7,925 nt of DNA from Nitriliruptoraceae bacterium. Its GTDB lineage: Bacteria > Actinomycetota > Nitriliruptoria > Nitriliruptorales > Nitriliruptoraceae. The DNA is taken from assembly GCA_007134165.1 (NCBI GenBank), contig SLLJ01000399.1, positions 1 through 7,925 of the forward strand. Reading direction: 5' to 3'. The notes under the pieces are model-generated. The model worked only from the letters and a program-made list of their open reading frames with translations, made no database searches and was not told where the DNA came from. The translations under genes and the position numbers were made by a program. Positions 1-6,380 of the stretch are shown piece by piece. Each line of letters opens with the position of its first letter. Position 1 is the stretch's first letter.

Positions 1-174
1 CCGGGCCACCGTGGTCAGCGACGGCTGCCGAACCTGAAGGGGGTGGGGCGGCCGGGCAGGAACGCTGACTGCCGCTCGGCGCACAGACCCGCCCCAGCCG
101 AAGCCCCCGGGTGCGCTGTGCACTGTTGTGCGTGCGCTCAACGGCCGCTCAACGATGCGACGGATGCCGCTCAG
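1..174. other. Left edge, no assignable gene
   Basis: I cannot assign a gene here. In one + frame the first bases read as a short tail ending in TGA at 35-37; another + frame stays open to a TGA at 66-68. Either could be the C-terminus of a gene entering from the left, but the stretch is too short to recognise. No convincing RNA gene or minus-strand start with a ribosome binding site was seen. Open frames across 43-660 on both strands look like high-GC shadows, because they run through the hairpin repeats that follow and into ppc in the wrong frame. Confidence 0.3.
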
Positions 175-287
175 GGATGCGGCGTACCCAACCGGTCACC
201 GATGTCCGGCTGCATACGCCGCGTGGTCCACGCTGGAGGATGCGGCGTACCCAACCGGCCACTGATGTCCGCGTGGGTACGCCACAT
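175..287. repeat. Tandem pair of ~63-bp hairpin-forming units
   Basis: A 34-bp segment at 175-208 recurs at 238-271 with 32 of 34 bases identical, the copies offset by 63 bp. Each begins GGATGCGGCGTACCCAACCGG. In each unit the left part can pair with a downstream arm. In unit 2, 240-253 pairs with 274-287 (13 of 14 positions, 20-nt loop). In unit 1, 179-186 pairs perfectly with 215-222. The right arms differ more between units than the left parts do, yet both keep complementarity to their own left arm. That suggests structure or a palindromic binding site is conserved, not a peptide. Possible roles are a dispersed intergenic repeat, a terminator for an upstream gene (no T-tract is visible) or tandem operators before ppc. 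Confidence 0.8.
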
Positions 288-330
288 CGGCGCCCCGGCA
301 GCCGACGGCGGAAAGGACGGCCGACGGGGT

Positions 331-356
331 GGCCGGCGGACCAGGCCGGCGGACCA
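331..356. repeat. 13-bp perfect tandem duplication
   Basis: GGCCGGCGGACCA occurs twice back to back (331-343 and 344-356), and the next bases, GGCG, begin a third partial copy. It lies in the ppc upstream region, roughly 55-80 bp before the candidate -10. It is most simply a replication-slippage repeat in GC-rich spacer. No function is visible. Confidence 0.75.
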
Positions 357-411
357 GGCGGGGCGGACGGACGACGGGCAGGCAGCCGTCGGGAAACGCT
401 TGGCGGTCACC

Positions 412-417
412 TAGGAT
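412..417 (+). promoter_or_regulatory. Candidate -10 of the ppc promoter
   Basis: TAGGAT fits the actinobacterial TANNNT -10 pattern and would start transcription near 424, giving a ~40-nt leader with an SD. No good -35 hexamer is visible 16-18 bp upstream, which is common for such promoters but lowers certainty. Confidence 0.4.
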
Positions 418-463
418 CACCGACCATCCATCCCCCACCCCCGCGCCTAGGAGCCCCGCAACC

Positions 464-3187
464 GTGGACCGCGCCGCCACCGCCCGCCAGGTCGACCTGC
501 TCGACCGCCTGCTCGGCGACGCCATCGAACATGTCGACGGCACCCCGGCCCGTGAGCTGCTGCGCCGGGTCCGCGCGCTCGCGCACGACCAGCGCGACGA
601 CGCCACGGCCGCCGCCGACCTCGACGCCCTACTGTCAGGAGCCGGGGTCGAGGACCTGACCACCGTGGCCCGCGGGCTCAACGCCTGGTTCCACCTCGTC
701 AACCTCGCCGAGGACCAGGCCCAGGCCCGTCAGCTCGCGGTCGAACGGCACGCCACCGCGGACCGCGACGAACCGCTGGCCGAGACGCTGGCCCAGACGG
801 TCGCGACCCTCGATGGCTGGGGCCTGGACGCCGACGCACTGGCCGGGGCCCTGTGCGACGTCGAAGTGCGCCCGGTGCTCACCGCCCACCCCACCGAGTC
901 GACCCGGCGCACCGTGCTCACCAAGCTGCGGCGCATCTCGATCCTGCTGCGCGACCTCGACGTCCCCGACCTGCTGCCCGACGACCGTCGCCGGCTCGAG
1001 CGCGACCTCGCCGAGGAGCTCACCTCCCTGTGGCTCACCGACGACACGCGCGTGCGTCCCCCGTCGGTGCTCGACGAGGTCCGCAACGGGCTGTACTGGT
1101 TCGACGCGACGCTGTTCGACCTCGTGCCCCGGCTGTACCGCGATCTTGCCGAGGCGGTGGCCGACCACCACCCCGACCTCGTGCTGCCGCGCCACCGCTT
1201 CCTGCGGTTCGGGTCGTGGATCGGCGGTGACCGCGACGGCAACCCCAACGTCACGCCGGAGGTCACCGAGGCCACACTGCGCGAGCACCAGGTCACGTCG
1301 ATCAAGCTGCTGCGCCGCAGCATCGACCGGATGCGCGGCCACCTATCGGTCAGCGAGCGCCACGGCATCAGCCCGGAGCTTGCCTCCCGACTCGAGCAGC
1401 TGCGGGCCTGCCACCCCGCCGCGGCCGACCACGTCGCGGATCGCTACCCCGAACAGCCTCACCGCCAACTGCTGGCACTGGTCCACGCCCGCCTGGTGGC
1501 CACCGAGGCGTCGGCCGCCGAACCATGGCGCGCCGACCGGCCGGTGGACCCCACCATCTACCGCTTCGCCGACGAACTGGTCGCCGACCTCGACCTGCTC
1601 GCGCAGAGCCTGCGCACCGCCAGGGCCGACGCCATCACGGACGGTCGGCTGCGCGACCTGACCGTGCAGGCCGAGGTGTTCGGCTTCCACCTCGCCACGC
1701 TCGACGTGCGCCAGCATGCCACCCCCTTCCGCACCACGCTGGCCGCCCTGTTCGCCCGCTACGACGACGCCGAGGACTACGCCGCGCTGCCCGAAGACGA
1801 CAAGCTCGCCCTGCTCAGCGACGAGTTGACCAACCGCCGCCCGCTGGCACCGGCGGTGCTCGACCTCGACGGGGACAGCAACCGGACCCTGGAACTGTTC
1901 CGGCTCATCCGCCGCGCTCACGAGCGCATCGGCCTCGATGCGATCGACACGATCATCATCTCGATGGCCCAGCACGCCAGCGACGTGCTCGGGGTGCTGC
2001 TGCTCGCCCAGGATGCGGGCTGCGCCGACGGGCTCGACGTCGTGCCGCTGTTCGAAACCGTCGACGACCTCGAGCGCGCCCCGCGGGTGATGGAGGATCT
2101 GTTCTCGCACGGTCCGTACCGCGAGCACGTGCGCCGGCGTGGCGACCGTCAGCAGGTCATGATCGGCTACAGCGACTCGAACAAGGACAGCGGGTACCTG
2201 GCCGCGACCTGGCAGTTGCAGCGCGCCCAGCGCGACCTCGCGACGCTCTCCGACCGGCACGGCGTACGCCTCACCCTGTTCCACGGCCGCGGGGGATCGA
2301 TCGGTCGAGGTGGTGGCCCGGCCAACGCCGCGATCCGCGCCCAGCCGCCCGAGTCGGTGCGCGGTCGGCTCAAGCTCACCGAGCAGGGTGAGATCATCGC
2401 CGCCCGGTACCGCGACCCGGTGCTCGCCCACCGCCACCTCGAGCAGTTGCTCGCCGCGGTGGTGCTCACGACCGCGCCGGGACGCGCCGCCAACACCTCG
2501 CCGCGCAGCGACGAGGTGCTCGACGAGCTCGCGGTGATCTCCCGCCGCGCCTACCAGGCCCTGGTCCACGACACCCCCGAGGTGCTGGAGTACCTCGAGC
2601 AGGCCACGCCGATCGGCGCCATCGGCCAGCTCAACATCGCCTCGCGTCCGGCACGCCGCCAGATGGCCCAGGGCATCGAGGACCTGCGGGCAATCCCGTG
2701 GGTGTTCGCCTGGACGCAGTGCCGGGTGAACCTGCCAGCCTGGTACGGCATCGGATCCGCCCTCAGCGAGTGGGCCGGGGACGATGAGGCGCGGTGGGCG
2801 GAACTTCGCCGGCTGGTCGCCGAGCAGTCGCTGGTGCGCACCACCTTCGACAACGTCGCCATGGCCATGGAGAAGGTCGATCTCGCGATCGCTGGGCGCT
2901 ATGCCGCGCTGGCCCGCCCCGAGGTGCGCGAGGCGGTGCTGCCCCAGTTGGCCGCCGAGTACGAGCGCACCCGCCGGGCGCTGGACCGCGTCCTGGACGC
3001 GTCCTTGACGACCAACCCGGAGCTGCCCGAGTTGCTCGCGCTGCGTTCGCTGACCCTCGACCCGCTGCATGCGGTCCAGATCGCGGCGCTGGCCCGGCTG
3101 CGGGACGAGCCCGACGTGCCGGCCCTGACGAGCACCGTGCTGGTCGCCACCGGCGGGATCGCCGCAGGCCTGCGCAACACCGGCTGA
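464..3187 (+). CDS. ppc: Phosphoenolpyruvate carboxylase
   Basis: PEPC adds bicarbonate to phosphoenolpyruvate, giving oxaloacetate and phosphate, and so replenishes the TCA cycle; it is a cytoplasmic homotetramer in bacteria. The frame stays open upstream to 329, but GTG at 464 is the likely start: AGGAG at 449-453 lies 10 nt before it, and the resulting 907 residues suit a family of about 880-930. All signature motifs are present: LTAHPTESTRRT with catalytic His142, GSWIGGDRDGNPNVT from residue 250, GYSDSNKDSG from 568, FHGRGGSIGRGGGP from 606 (His607, Arg609 and the glycine-rich loop), FAWTQCRVNLPAWYG, and the C-terminal IAAGLRNTG, whose Asn belongs to the aspartate-inhibition site of the E. 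coli enzyme. The segment before IAAG reads TSTVLVATGG, a mild departure from the usual LLLTING-type ending. The gene appears intact and monocistronic. Confidence 0.98.
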   Translation: MDRAATARQVDLLDRLLGDAIEHVDGTPARELLRRVRALAHDQRDDATAAADLDALLSGAGVEDLTTVARGLNAWFHLVNLAEDQAQARQLAVERHATADRDEPLAETLAQTVATLDGWGLDADALAGALCDVEVRPVLTAHPTESTRRTVLTKLRRISILLRDLDVPDLLPDDRRRLERDLAEELTSLWLTDDTRVRPPSVLDEVRNGLYWFDATLFDLVPRLYRDLAEAVADHHPDLVLPRHRFLRFGSWIGGDRDGNPNVTPEVTEATLREHQVTSIKLLRRSIDRMRGHLSVSERHGISPELASRLEQLRACHPAAADHVADRYPEQPHRQLLALVHARLVATEASAAEPWRADRPVDPTIYRFADELVADLDLLAQSLRTARADAITDGRLRDLTVQAEVFGFHLATLDVRQHATPFRTTLAALFARYDDAEDYAALPEDDKLALLSDELTNRRPLAPAVLDLDGDSNRTLELFRLIRRAHERIGLDAIDTIIISMAQHASDVLGVLLLAQDAGCADGLDVVPLFETVDDLERAPRVMEDLFSHGPYREHVRRRGDRQQVMIGYSDSNKDSGYLAATWQLQRAQRDLATLSDRHGVRLTLFHGRGGSIGRGGGPANAAIRAQPPESVRGRLKLTEQGEIIAARYRDPVLAHRHLEQLLAAVVLTTAPGRAANTSPRSDEVLDELAVISRRAYQALVHDTPEVLEYLEQATPIGAIGQLNIASRPARRQMAQGIEDLRAIPWVFAWTQCRVNLPAWYGIGSALSEWAGDDEARWAELRRLVAEQSLVRTTFDNVAMAMEKVDLAIAGRYAALARPEVREAVLPQLAAEYERTRRALDRVLDASLTTNPELPELLALRSLTLDPLHAVQIAALARLRDEPDVPALTSTVLVATGGIAAGLRNTG

Positions 3188-3416
3188 CCCATCGAAGTCG
3201 GCGGCGCGGTCCGGAGAAGGCGGCGGCCGGCCCCACACGACAGAACCTCGCGCCCACGAGCGTTTCGTGCAGCACCCGCGGCTGCGACCCCGCCTCAACC
3301 GACGCCACCCAACCGAACGTCGCGCCCGCAAGCGTTCGGCTCACCACGCAGCGCTCGCACCCTACCCCTACGGTCCGCCCGAGTCCGCACAACGTGCCGG
3401 CAGACCACCCGCATCC
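3188..3416. other. Spacer downstream of ppc
   Basis: No gene is supportable here: open frames on both strands are extensions of shadows from ppc or the following gene, and no SD plus start combination stands out. Besides the repeat pair described separately there is only GC-rich spacer. No hairpin followed by a T-tract marks the end of ppc, so any termination is factor-dependent or relies on the GC-rich hairpins. Confidence 0.5.
3243..3339. repeat. Pair of imperfect repeats 72 bp apart, each with a hairpin
   Basis: Positions 3243-3267 and 3315-3339 match at 20 of 25 bases around the shared core TCGCGCCC...AGCGTT. Each copy folds locally but through different bases. Copy 1 has CACGA (3255-3259) pairing with TCGTG (3265-3269) over a 5-nt loop. 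Copy 2 has CCGAACG (3313-3319) pairing with CGTTCGG (3333-3339). The pair could be two members of a dispersed intergenic repeat family or part of the ppc terminator region. The similarity is clear; the function is unknown. Confidence 0.6.
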
Positions 3417-3456
3417 CGGGGCAGGTGGTCCCCGTATCTGGGACCTCTTGCCCTGC
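3417..3456. promoter_or_regulatory. Inverted-repeat element, candidate two-box operator
   Basis: Two 14-bp boxes of form GGG-N8-CCC lie 21 bp apart: GGGCAGGTGGTCCC at 3419-3432 and GGGACCTCTTGCCC at 3440-3453. Box 2 is nearly the reverse complement of box 1 (12 of 14), so the whole also forms a stem of 15 pairs with one T:T mismatch and a 7-nt loop. The mycobacterial DosR consensus core is GGGACTWWAGTCCC; each box matches 9 of 14 positions, mainly the GGG/CCC ends plus one inner half (GGGAC or GTCCC). Box 2 is centred about 43 bp before the inferred transcription start near 3490, and two helical turns separate the boxes. A closely similar arrangement precedes the PNPOx gene at 6371-6409. The alternative is a GC-rich terminator after ppc. 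Confidence 0.5.
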
Positions 3457-3477
3457 TGTGCACCCGGCACGGGGTCG

Positions 3478-3483
3478 TACGGT
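3478..3483 (+). promoter_or_regulatory. Candidate -10 for the SRPBCC-like gene
   Basis: TACGGT fits TANNNT. Counting 7 nt on gives a start at A3490, the first base of an in-frame ATG, so a leaderless start at 3490 is conceivable. The SD-supported GTG at 3508 is the other reading. No -35 hexamer is apparent at the right distance; the operator-like boxes occupy that area, as expected for an activator-dependent promoter. Confidence 0.5.
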
Positions 3484-3507
3484 CCAGAGATGGACGGAGG
3501 TGGAGCC

Positions 3508-4089
3508 GTGTCCCGCTCGTTGAGGAGCTTTCTGCCCGTGTCGGGCGACCCGGAAGCGGTCGCTGCGGCGTTCTCCGGCGACCCGGTCCGCTGGCTGCCC
3601 AATGCCCGCCGTGACGGACCGGACCGCTTCCTGCTGCCGATGCGGGCCGGCACGCTGACCCGCACGGTCTCGGCCCGGATCGGCAGCCCGTGGCGGGCCG
3701 GTGCCACCCGCTGGCGCACGGTGTCGTGGGATCCCAACGCCGAGGTCGGCGAGGCGGCACCGTTCGAGCGGCTGCTGCCCTCGCTGGACGGTGAGCTCGG
3801 TCTGCACCTCGAATCCGGCGGGCGGGTCACGCTGGTGCTCGACGCCCGCTACCACCCGCCGGGGGGCCGGTTGGGGGTCGCCATGGATGCGATGGCGCTG
3901 CGGCGGGTAGCGCTGACCACGGTCGAGCGCTTCCTCGAGGACGTCGCCGCGCGGCTCGCCGCCGAGGCGCTACTGATCGACGACGACGCCCTACCAGCCC
4001 GCCGCCGTGCCCGCAACGGCGCCGCGGCTGCCTCAGATGCCGAGCGGCACCTGCCAGATGAGCATGGTGCCTCCTCCGCTCTGCCGTGA
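3508..4089 (+). CDS. SRPBCC-like (START-like fold) hypothetical protein
   Basis: A 193-residue protein I cannot place in a named family. I prefer GTG 3508 because GGAGG at 3496-3500 precedes it by 7 nt; an in-frame ATG at 3490 would add six residues (MDGGGA) and could be a leaderless start. There is no signal peptide or membrane segment. The middle is strand-rich (GRVTLVLDARYHPPGG). It is followed by a long helix (VALTTVERFLEDVAARLAAEAL), preceded by GVAMDAMALRR. A strand with YxPPGG followed by a long C-terminal amphipathic helix resembles SRPBCC/polyketide-cyclase-like ligand-binding proteins, but this is a pattern impression. After the helix comes a charged, Ala/Arg-rich tail of about 40 residues that overlaps the convergent kinase gene. 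Its upstream element suggests control by the adjacent two-component pair. Confidence 0.75.
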   Translation: MSRSLRSFLPVSGDPEAVAAAFSGDPVRWLPNARRDGPDRFLLPMRAGTLTRTVSARIGSPWRAGATRWRTVSWDPNAEVGEAAPFERLLPSLDGELGLHLESGGRVTLVLDARYHPPGGRLGVAMDAMALRRVALTTVERFLEDVAARLAAEALLIDDDALPARRRARNGAAAASDAERHLPDEHGASSALP

Positions 4090-5661
4090 GCCCAGGGTGA
4101 GCCGGCCGCCCAGCGACTGCGCCCGCTCACCGAGGTTGCGCAACCCGAAGCCGACCCGTCGCTGAGCCGGCTCTCCCAACCCCTTGCCATCGTCGCTGAT
4201 GACCAGCGTGAGCTGTCGCCCGTCGACGAGCAGCTCGAGTTCGATGTCGCTGGCTGCGGCATGGCGCGCGACGTTGGTGAGGCTCTCGCGCACGACCGGA
4301 CCGAGGTGCTCGGCCACGGCAGGCGGCACCAGCGTGTCGATCGGACCCTCGAAGCGCACCCGTGGTGCGCGGGGCAGGATGTCGGTGAGTTCCTCCACCA
4401 CCTCGAGTACCTCGGCGCGCGCTCCCCGCCTGCTCTGCTCCGAGCTTTGGAGCGCGAAAATGGTGGAACGGATCTCCTTGACCGTGTGGTCGATGTCGTC
4501 CACGGCCTGCTCGAGCCGGTCGACCACCTCGGGGTTGTCCCCACTACGGCGGATGACGGCCTGCAGCGACAGTCCGGTCGCGAACAGCCGCTGGATCACC
4601 GTGTCGTGCAGGTCGCGACCGATGCGCTCACGGTCCTCGACCAGCGACAGCCGGGCGAGGTCGGACTGGGTGCGCTCGTGGGTCAGTGCCAGGCTGGCCT
4701 GCGCGGCGAACCCGGCCAACAACCGCTCGTCATGCCCATTGAAGGGCTGCTCCCGCGCGACCCCGAGCGCGCAGAGCACGGCCTCGCCCTCCCGCAGCGG
4801 CACCCACAACGCCGGACGTCCGTCGAAGACGACCGCGTCCCGGCCCCGGTGCGGCTGCCCGTCGACCAGCACCGTGGCCGCCAGGCCCGGACCCGTGCCG
4901 AGCTCGCCGACGACCGGGCCGGCGCCCACGACCGTCATCGCCCACGGGCGGCCGTCGACTCGAGTCACCAGGCTGGCGGCCTGGGCGTGCACGAGGTTGG
5001 CACCAAGCGTGGCGATGCGTTCGCGCACGATCGCGGCCGGGTCACCGGCCAACGCGGAGGTGGAGACCTCCAGTACCGCCTCTCGCCAGCGCTCCCGGGA
5101 CACCAGTTGGTGGCGCAGCCGTGCCTGCTCGATGGTGGAACCCGCGACCGCGGCCAGGCCGAGCAGCAGCTCCTCGTCCTCGGCGTCGAAGCCGCCCCCA
5201 CCGCGCTTGTCGGTGAGGTACAGGTTGCCGAAGACCTCGTTGCGCACCCGGATCGGCACGCCCAGGAACGAGTCCATCTCGGGGTGGCCTGGTGGGAACC
5301 CGGACGACGTGTCGTGTTCGGTCAGGCGATCGAGCCGCACCGCAGCGGGCTGGCGCGCGAGGTGACCGAGCAGCCCTGTCCCCCGCGGCTGCTCACCGAT
5401 GCTGGCTGCGGTGTCCTCGTCCAGCCCGTGGTGGACGAACGTGACCAACTGCCCGTCGTCGTCGAACACCCCGAGCGCGCCGTAGCGAGCGTCACCCACC
5501 GTGCAGGCCGCCGCCACGATCCGCTCCAGCACCGTCTGGACGTCGAGGTCGCCGGTGACCGAAACCACGGCATCGATCAGACTGGACAGACGGGAAACCT
5601 CATGAGCGCGGTCGCCGGAGGCGGAGGGTGGCAGGGACACGGGGCGCGGCAGCCTCCACAC
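4033..5661 (-). CDS. DevS/DosT-like haem GAF sensor histidine kinase
   Basis: A cytosolic kinase of up to 542 residues with no membrane segments. In order: GAF-A (about 25-180), GAF-B (190-330), HisKA_3 dimerisation/phosphoacceptor domain (about 340-405, motif GRDLHDTVIQRLF, phosphorylated His352), and a GHKL ATPase (about 450-542: Asn463 in the N box, DGKG at 491-494, GFGLRNL at 504-510). GAF-A carries GFPPGHPEMDSFLGVP and GNLYLTDK; His126 and Tyr148 are 22 residues apart, as are the haem ligand His149 and distal Tyr171 of M. tuberculosis DosS. Haem binding and sensing of O2, NO, CO or redox state are therefore likely but inferred. It is divergent from its probable partner regulator. GTG 5661 lacks an SD; GTG 5640, eight codons in, has GGAGG 12 nt upstream and is an equally good start (535 residues). 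The last 57 bp overlap the convergent SRPBCC-like gene. Confidence 0.93.
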   Translation of the reverse strand: MWRLPRPVSLPPSASGDRAHEVSRLSSLIDAVVSVTGDLDVQTVLERIVAAACTVGDARYGALGVFDDDGQLVTFVHHGLDEDTAASIGEQPRGTGLLGHLARQPAAVRLDRLTEHDTSSGFPPGHPEMDSFLGVPIRVRNEVFGNLYLTDKRGGGGFDAEDEELLLGLAAVAGSTIEQARLRHQLVSRERWREAVLEVSTSALAGDPAAIVRERIATLGANLVHAQAASLVTRVDGRPWAMTVVGAGPVVGELGTGPGLAATVLVDGQPHRGRDAVVFDGRPALWVPLREGEAVLCALGVAREQPFNGHDERLLAGFAAQASLALTHERTQSDLARLSLVEDRERIGRDLHDTVIQRLFATGLSLQAVIRRSGDNPEVVDRLEQAVDDIDHTVKEIRSTIFALQSSEQSRRGARAEVLEVVEELTDILPRAPRVRFEGPIDTLVPPAVAEHLGPVVRESLTNVARHAAASDIELELLVDGRQLTLVISDDGKGLGEPAQRRVGFGLRNLGERAQSLGGRLTLGSRQSGGGTMLIWQVPLGI

Positions 5662-5676
5662 GGAACGGTCGCCGGC

Positions 5677-5686
5677 AGTCTACTCT
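5677..5686. promoter_or_regulatory. Overlapping divergent -10 elements
   Basis: On the minus strand TAGACT (5682 to 5677) would start the kinase transcript near 5670. On the plus strand TACTCT (5681-5686) would start the regulator transcript near 5693, 23 nt before its GTG. The two hexamers share two bases, so polymerase should not occupy both at once. No -35 hexamers are clear on either side. The two-box element seen before the flanking genes is absent here. Confidence 0.45.
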
Positions 5687-5715
5687 GGCGGCCGTCCCGA
5701 GCCCGGAGCCTGACC

Positions 5716-6357
5716 GTGACCATCCGCGTCTTCCTCGTCGACGACCACGAGGTGGTGCGCCGCGGCCTCAAGGACCTGCTCGACGCCGAGGACGACCTCG
5801 AGGTGGTGGGCGACGCGGCCACGGCCGGCATGGCGCTGGCCGGGATCGCGGCCACCTCGCCGGAGGTCGCCGTCGTCGACGTGCGCCTGCCCGACGGCAA
5901 CGGCGTCGAGGTGTGCCGCGAGGTGCGCGCCCGCGACCCCCGGGTGGCGGTGCTGATGCTGACCTCGTTCGGCGACGACGAAGCGCTGTTCGACGCGATC
6001 ATGGCTGGCGCCGCCGGTTATCTGCTCAAGGACATCAAGGGCCCGGACCTCGTGGATGCGGTCCGGCGGGTGTCCACCGGCGACTCGCTGCTCGACCCGT
6101 CGGTCACCGGCAAGGTGCTCGAGCGGCTGCGCCGCGGCGACGACGAGGACCCGCGGCTCAAGAGCCTGTCGGATCAGGAGCGTCGCATCCTGGCGCTGAT
6201 CGCCGAGGGCCTGACCAACCGACAGATCGCCGAGCGCATGCACCTGGCCGAGAAGACGGTCAAGAACTACGTCTCGAACCTGCTCGCCAAGCTGGGGATG
6301 CAGCGGCGCACGGAGGCCGCGGTGTTCTACACCCAGATCGAGCAGGGCGAGGCCTAG
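5716..6357 (+). CDS. NarL/FixJ-family response regulator, DosR/DevR-like
   Basis: A 213-residue regulator. GTG 5716 is chosen because GGAG at 5705-5708 lies 7 nt upstream and the protein then begins VTIRVFLVDDHEVVRRG, as in DosR (217 residues). Receiver: acidic pair Asp9/Asp10, phosphoacceptor Asp55 in VAVVDVRLPDGNG, Thr83 and Lys105 (LLKDIKG). A linker (about 125-148) leads to a LuxR-type helix-turn-helix, SLSDQERRILALIAEGLTNRQIAERMHLAEKTVKNYVSNLLAKLG. Lys180, Lys183 and Asn184 correspond to DosR Lys179, Lys182 and Asn183, which contact DNA, so a GGGNC-type site is expected. Phosphorylation by the divergent kinase is inferred from adjacency and from both proteins resembling the DosS-DosR pair. 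DosR control of dormancy genes is known only for mycobacteria; the regulon here is not visible beyond the two candidate neighbours. Confidence 0.95.
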   Translation: MTIRVFLVDDHEVVRRGLKDLLDAEDDLEVVGDAATAGMALAGIAATSPEVAVVDVRLPDGNGVEVCREVRARDPRVAVLMLTSFGDDEALFDAIMAGAAGYLLKDIKGPDLVDAVRRVSTGDSLLDPSVTGKVLERLRRGDDEDPRLKSLSDQERRILALIAEGLTNRQIAERMHLAEKTVKNYVSNLLAKLGMQRRTEAAVFYTQIEQGEA

Positions 6358-6363
6358 TCCCGT

Positions 6364-6380
6364 CCACCCCGGTCGGGTGG
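6364..6380 (+). terminator. Weak hairpin after the response regulator
   Basis: CCACCC (6364-6369) and GGGTGG (6375-6380) form a perfect 6-bp stem with a 5-nt loop, starting 7 nt after the regulator's TAG. It is not followed by a T-tract, so intrinsic termination is doubtful. Its right arm overlaps the candidate operator of the next gene. Confidence 0.3.

Noticed and set aside
175..271. A CRISPR array
   Set aside because: There are only two repeat copies, each contains a diverging inverted repeat, and no cas gene is present.
111..414. Short open frames with a repeated CGVPNR peptide
   Set aside because: The peptide repeat merely translates the DNA hairpin repeat. Both strands are open there and no ribosome binding site fits.
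329..463. An N-terminal extension of PEPC by 45 residues
   Set aside because: The extension is Arg/Gly/Pro-rich, includes the 13-bp tandem repeat and the probable -10, and has no homology to PEPC. GTG 464 has an SD and gives normal family length.
1343..3331. A 662-codon minus-strand open frame opposite ppc
   Set aside because: It has low-complexity Gly/Arg/Val-rich composition without domains and lies opposite a fully conserved PEPC. High GC leaves such frames open.
3301..3866. Alternative minus-strand frames across the SRPBCC-like gene, making its strand uncertain
   Set aside because: The plus frame has a TANNNT -10, GGAGG and a start in succession, and a plausible strand/helix pattern. 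The minus frames are Arg/Pro-rich and have no start signals.
4261..5715. A long open plus-strand frame running antisense to the kinase and in frame with the response regulator, suggesting a ~700-residue fusion
   Set aside because: It is the antisense shadow of a high-GC kinase gene. The upstream part has no recognisable domain, and a GTG with good SD spacing at 5716 gives exactly a DosR-length protein.
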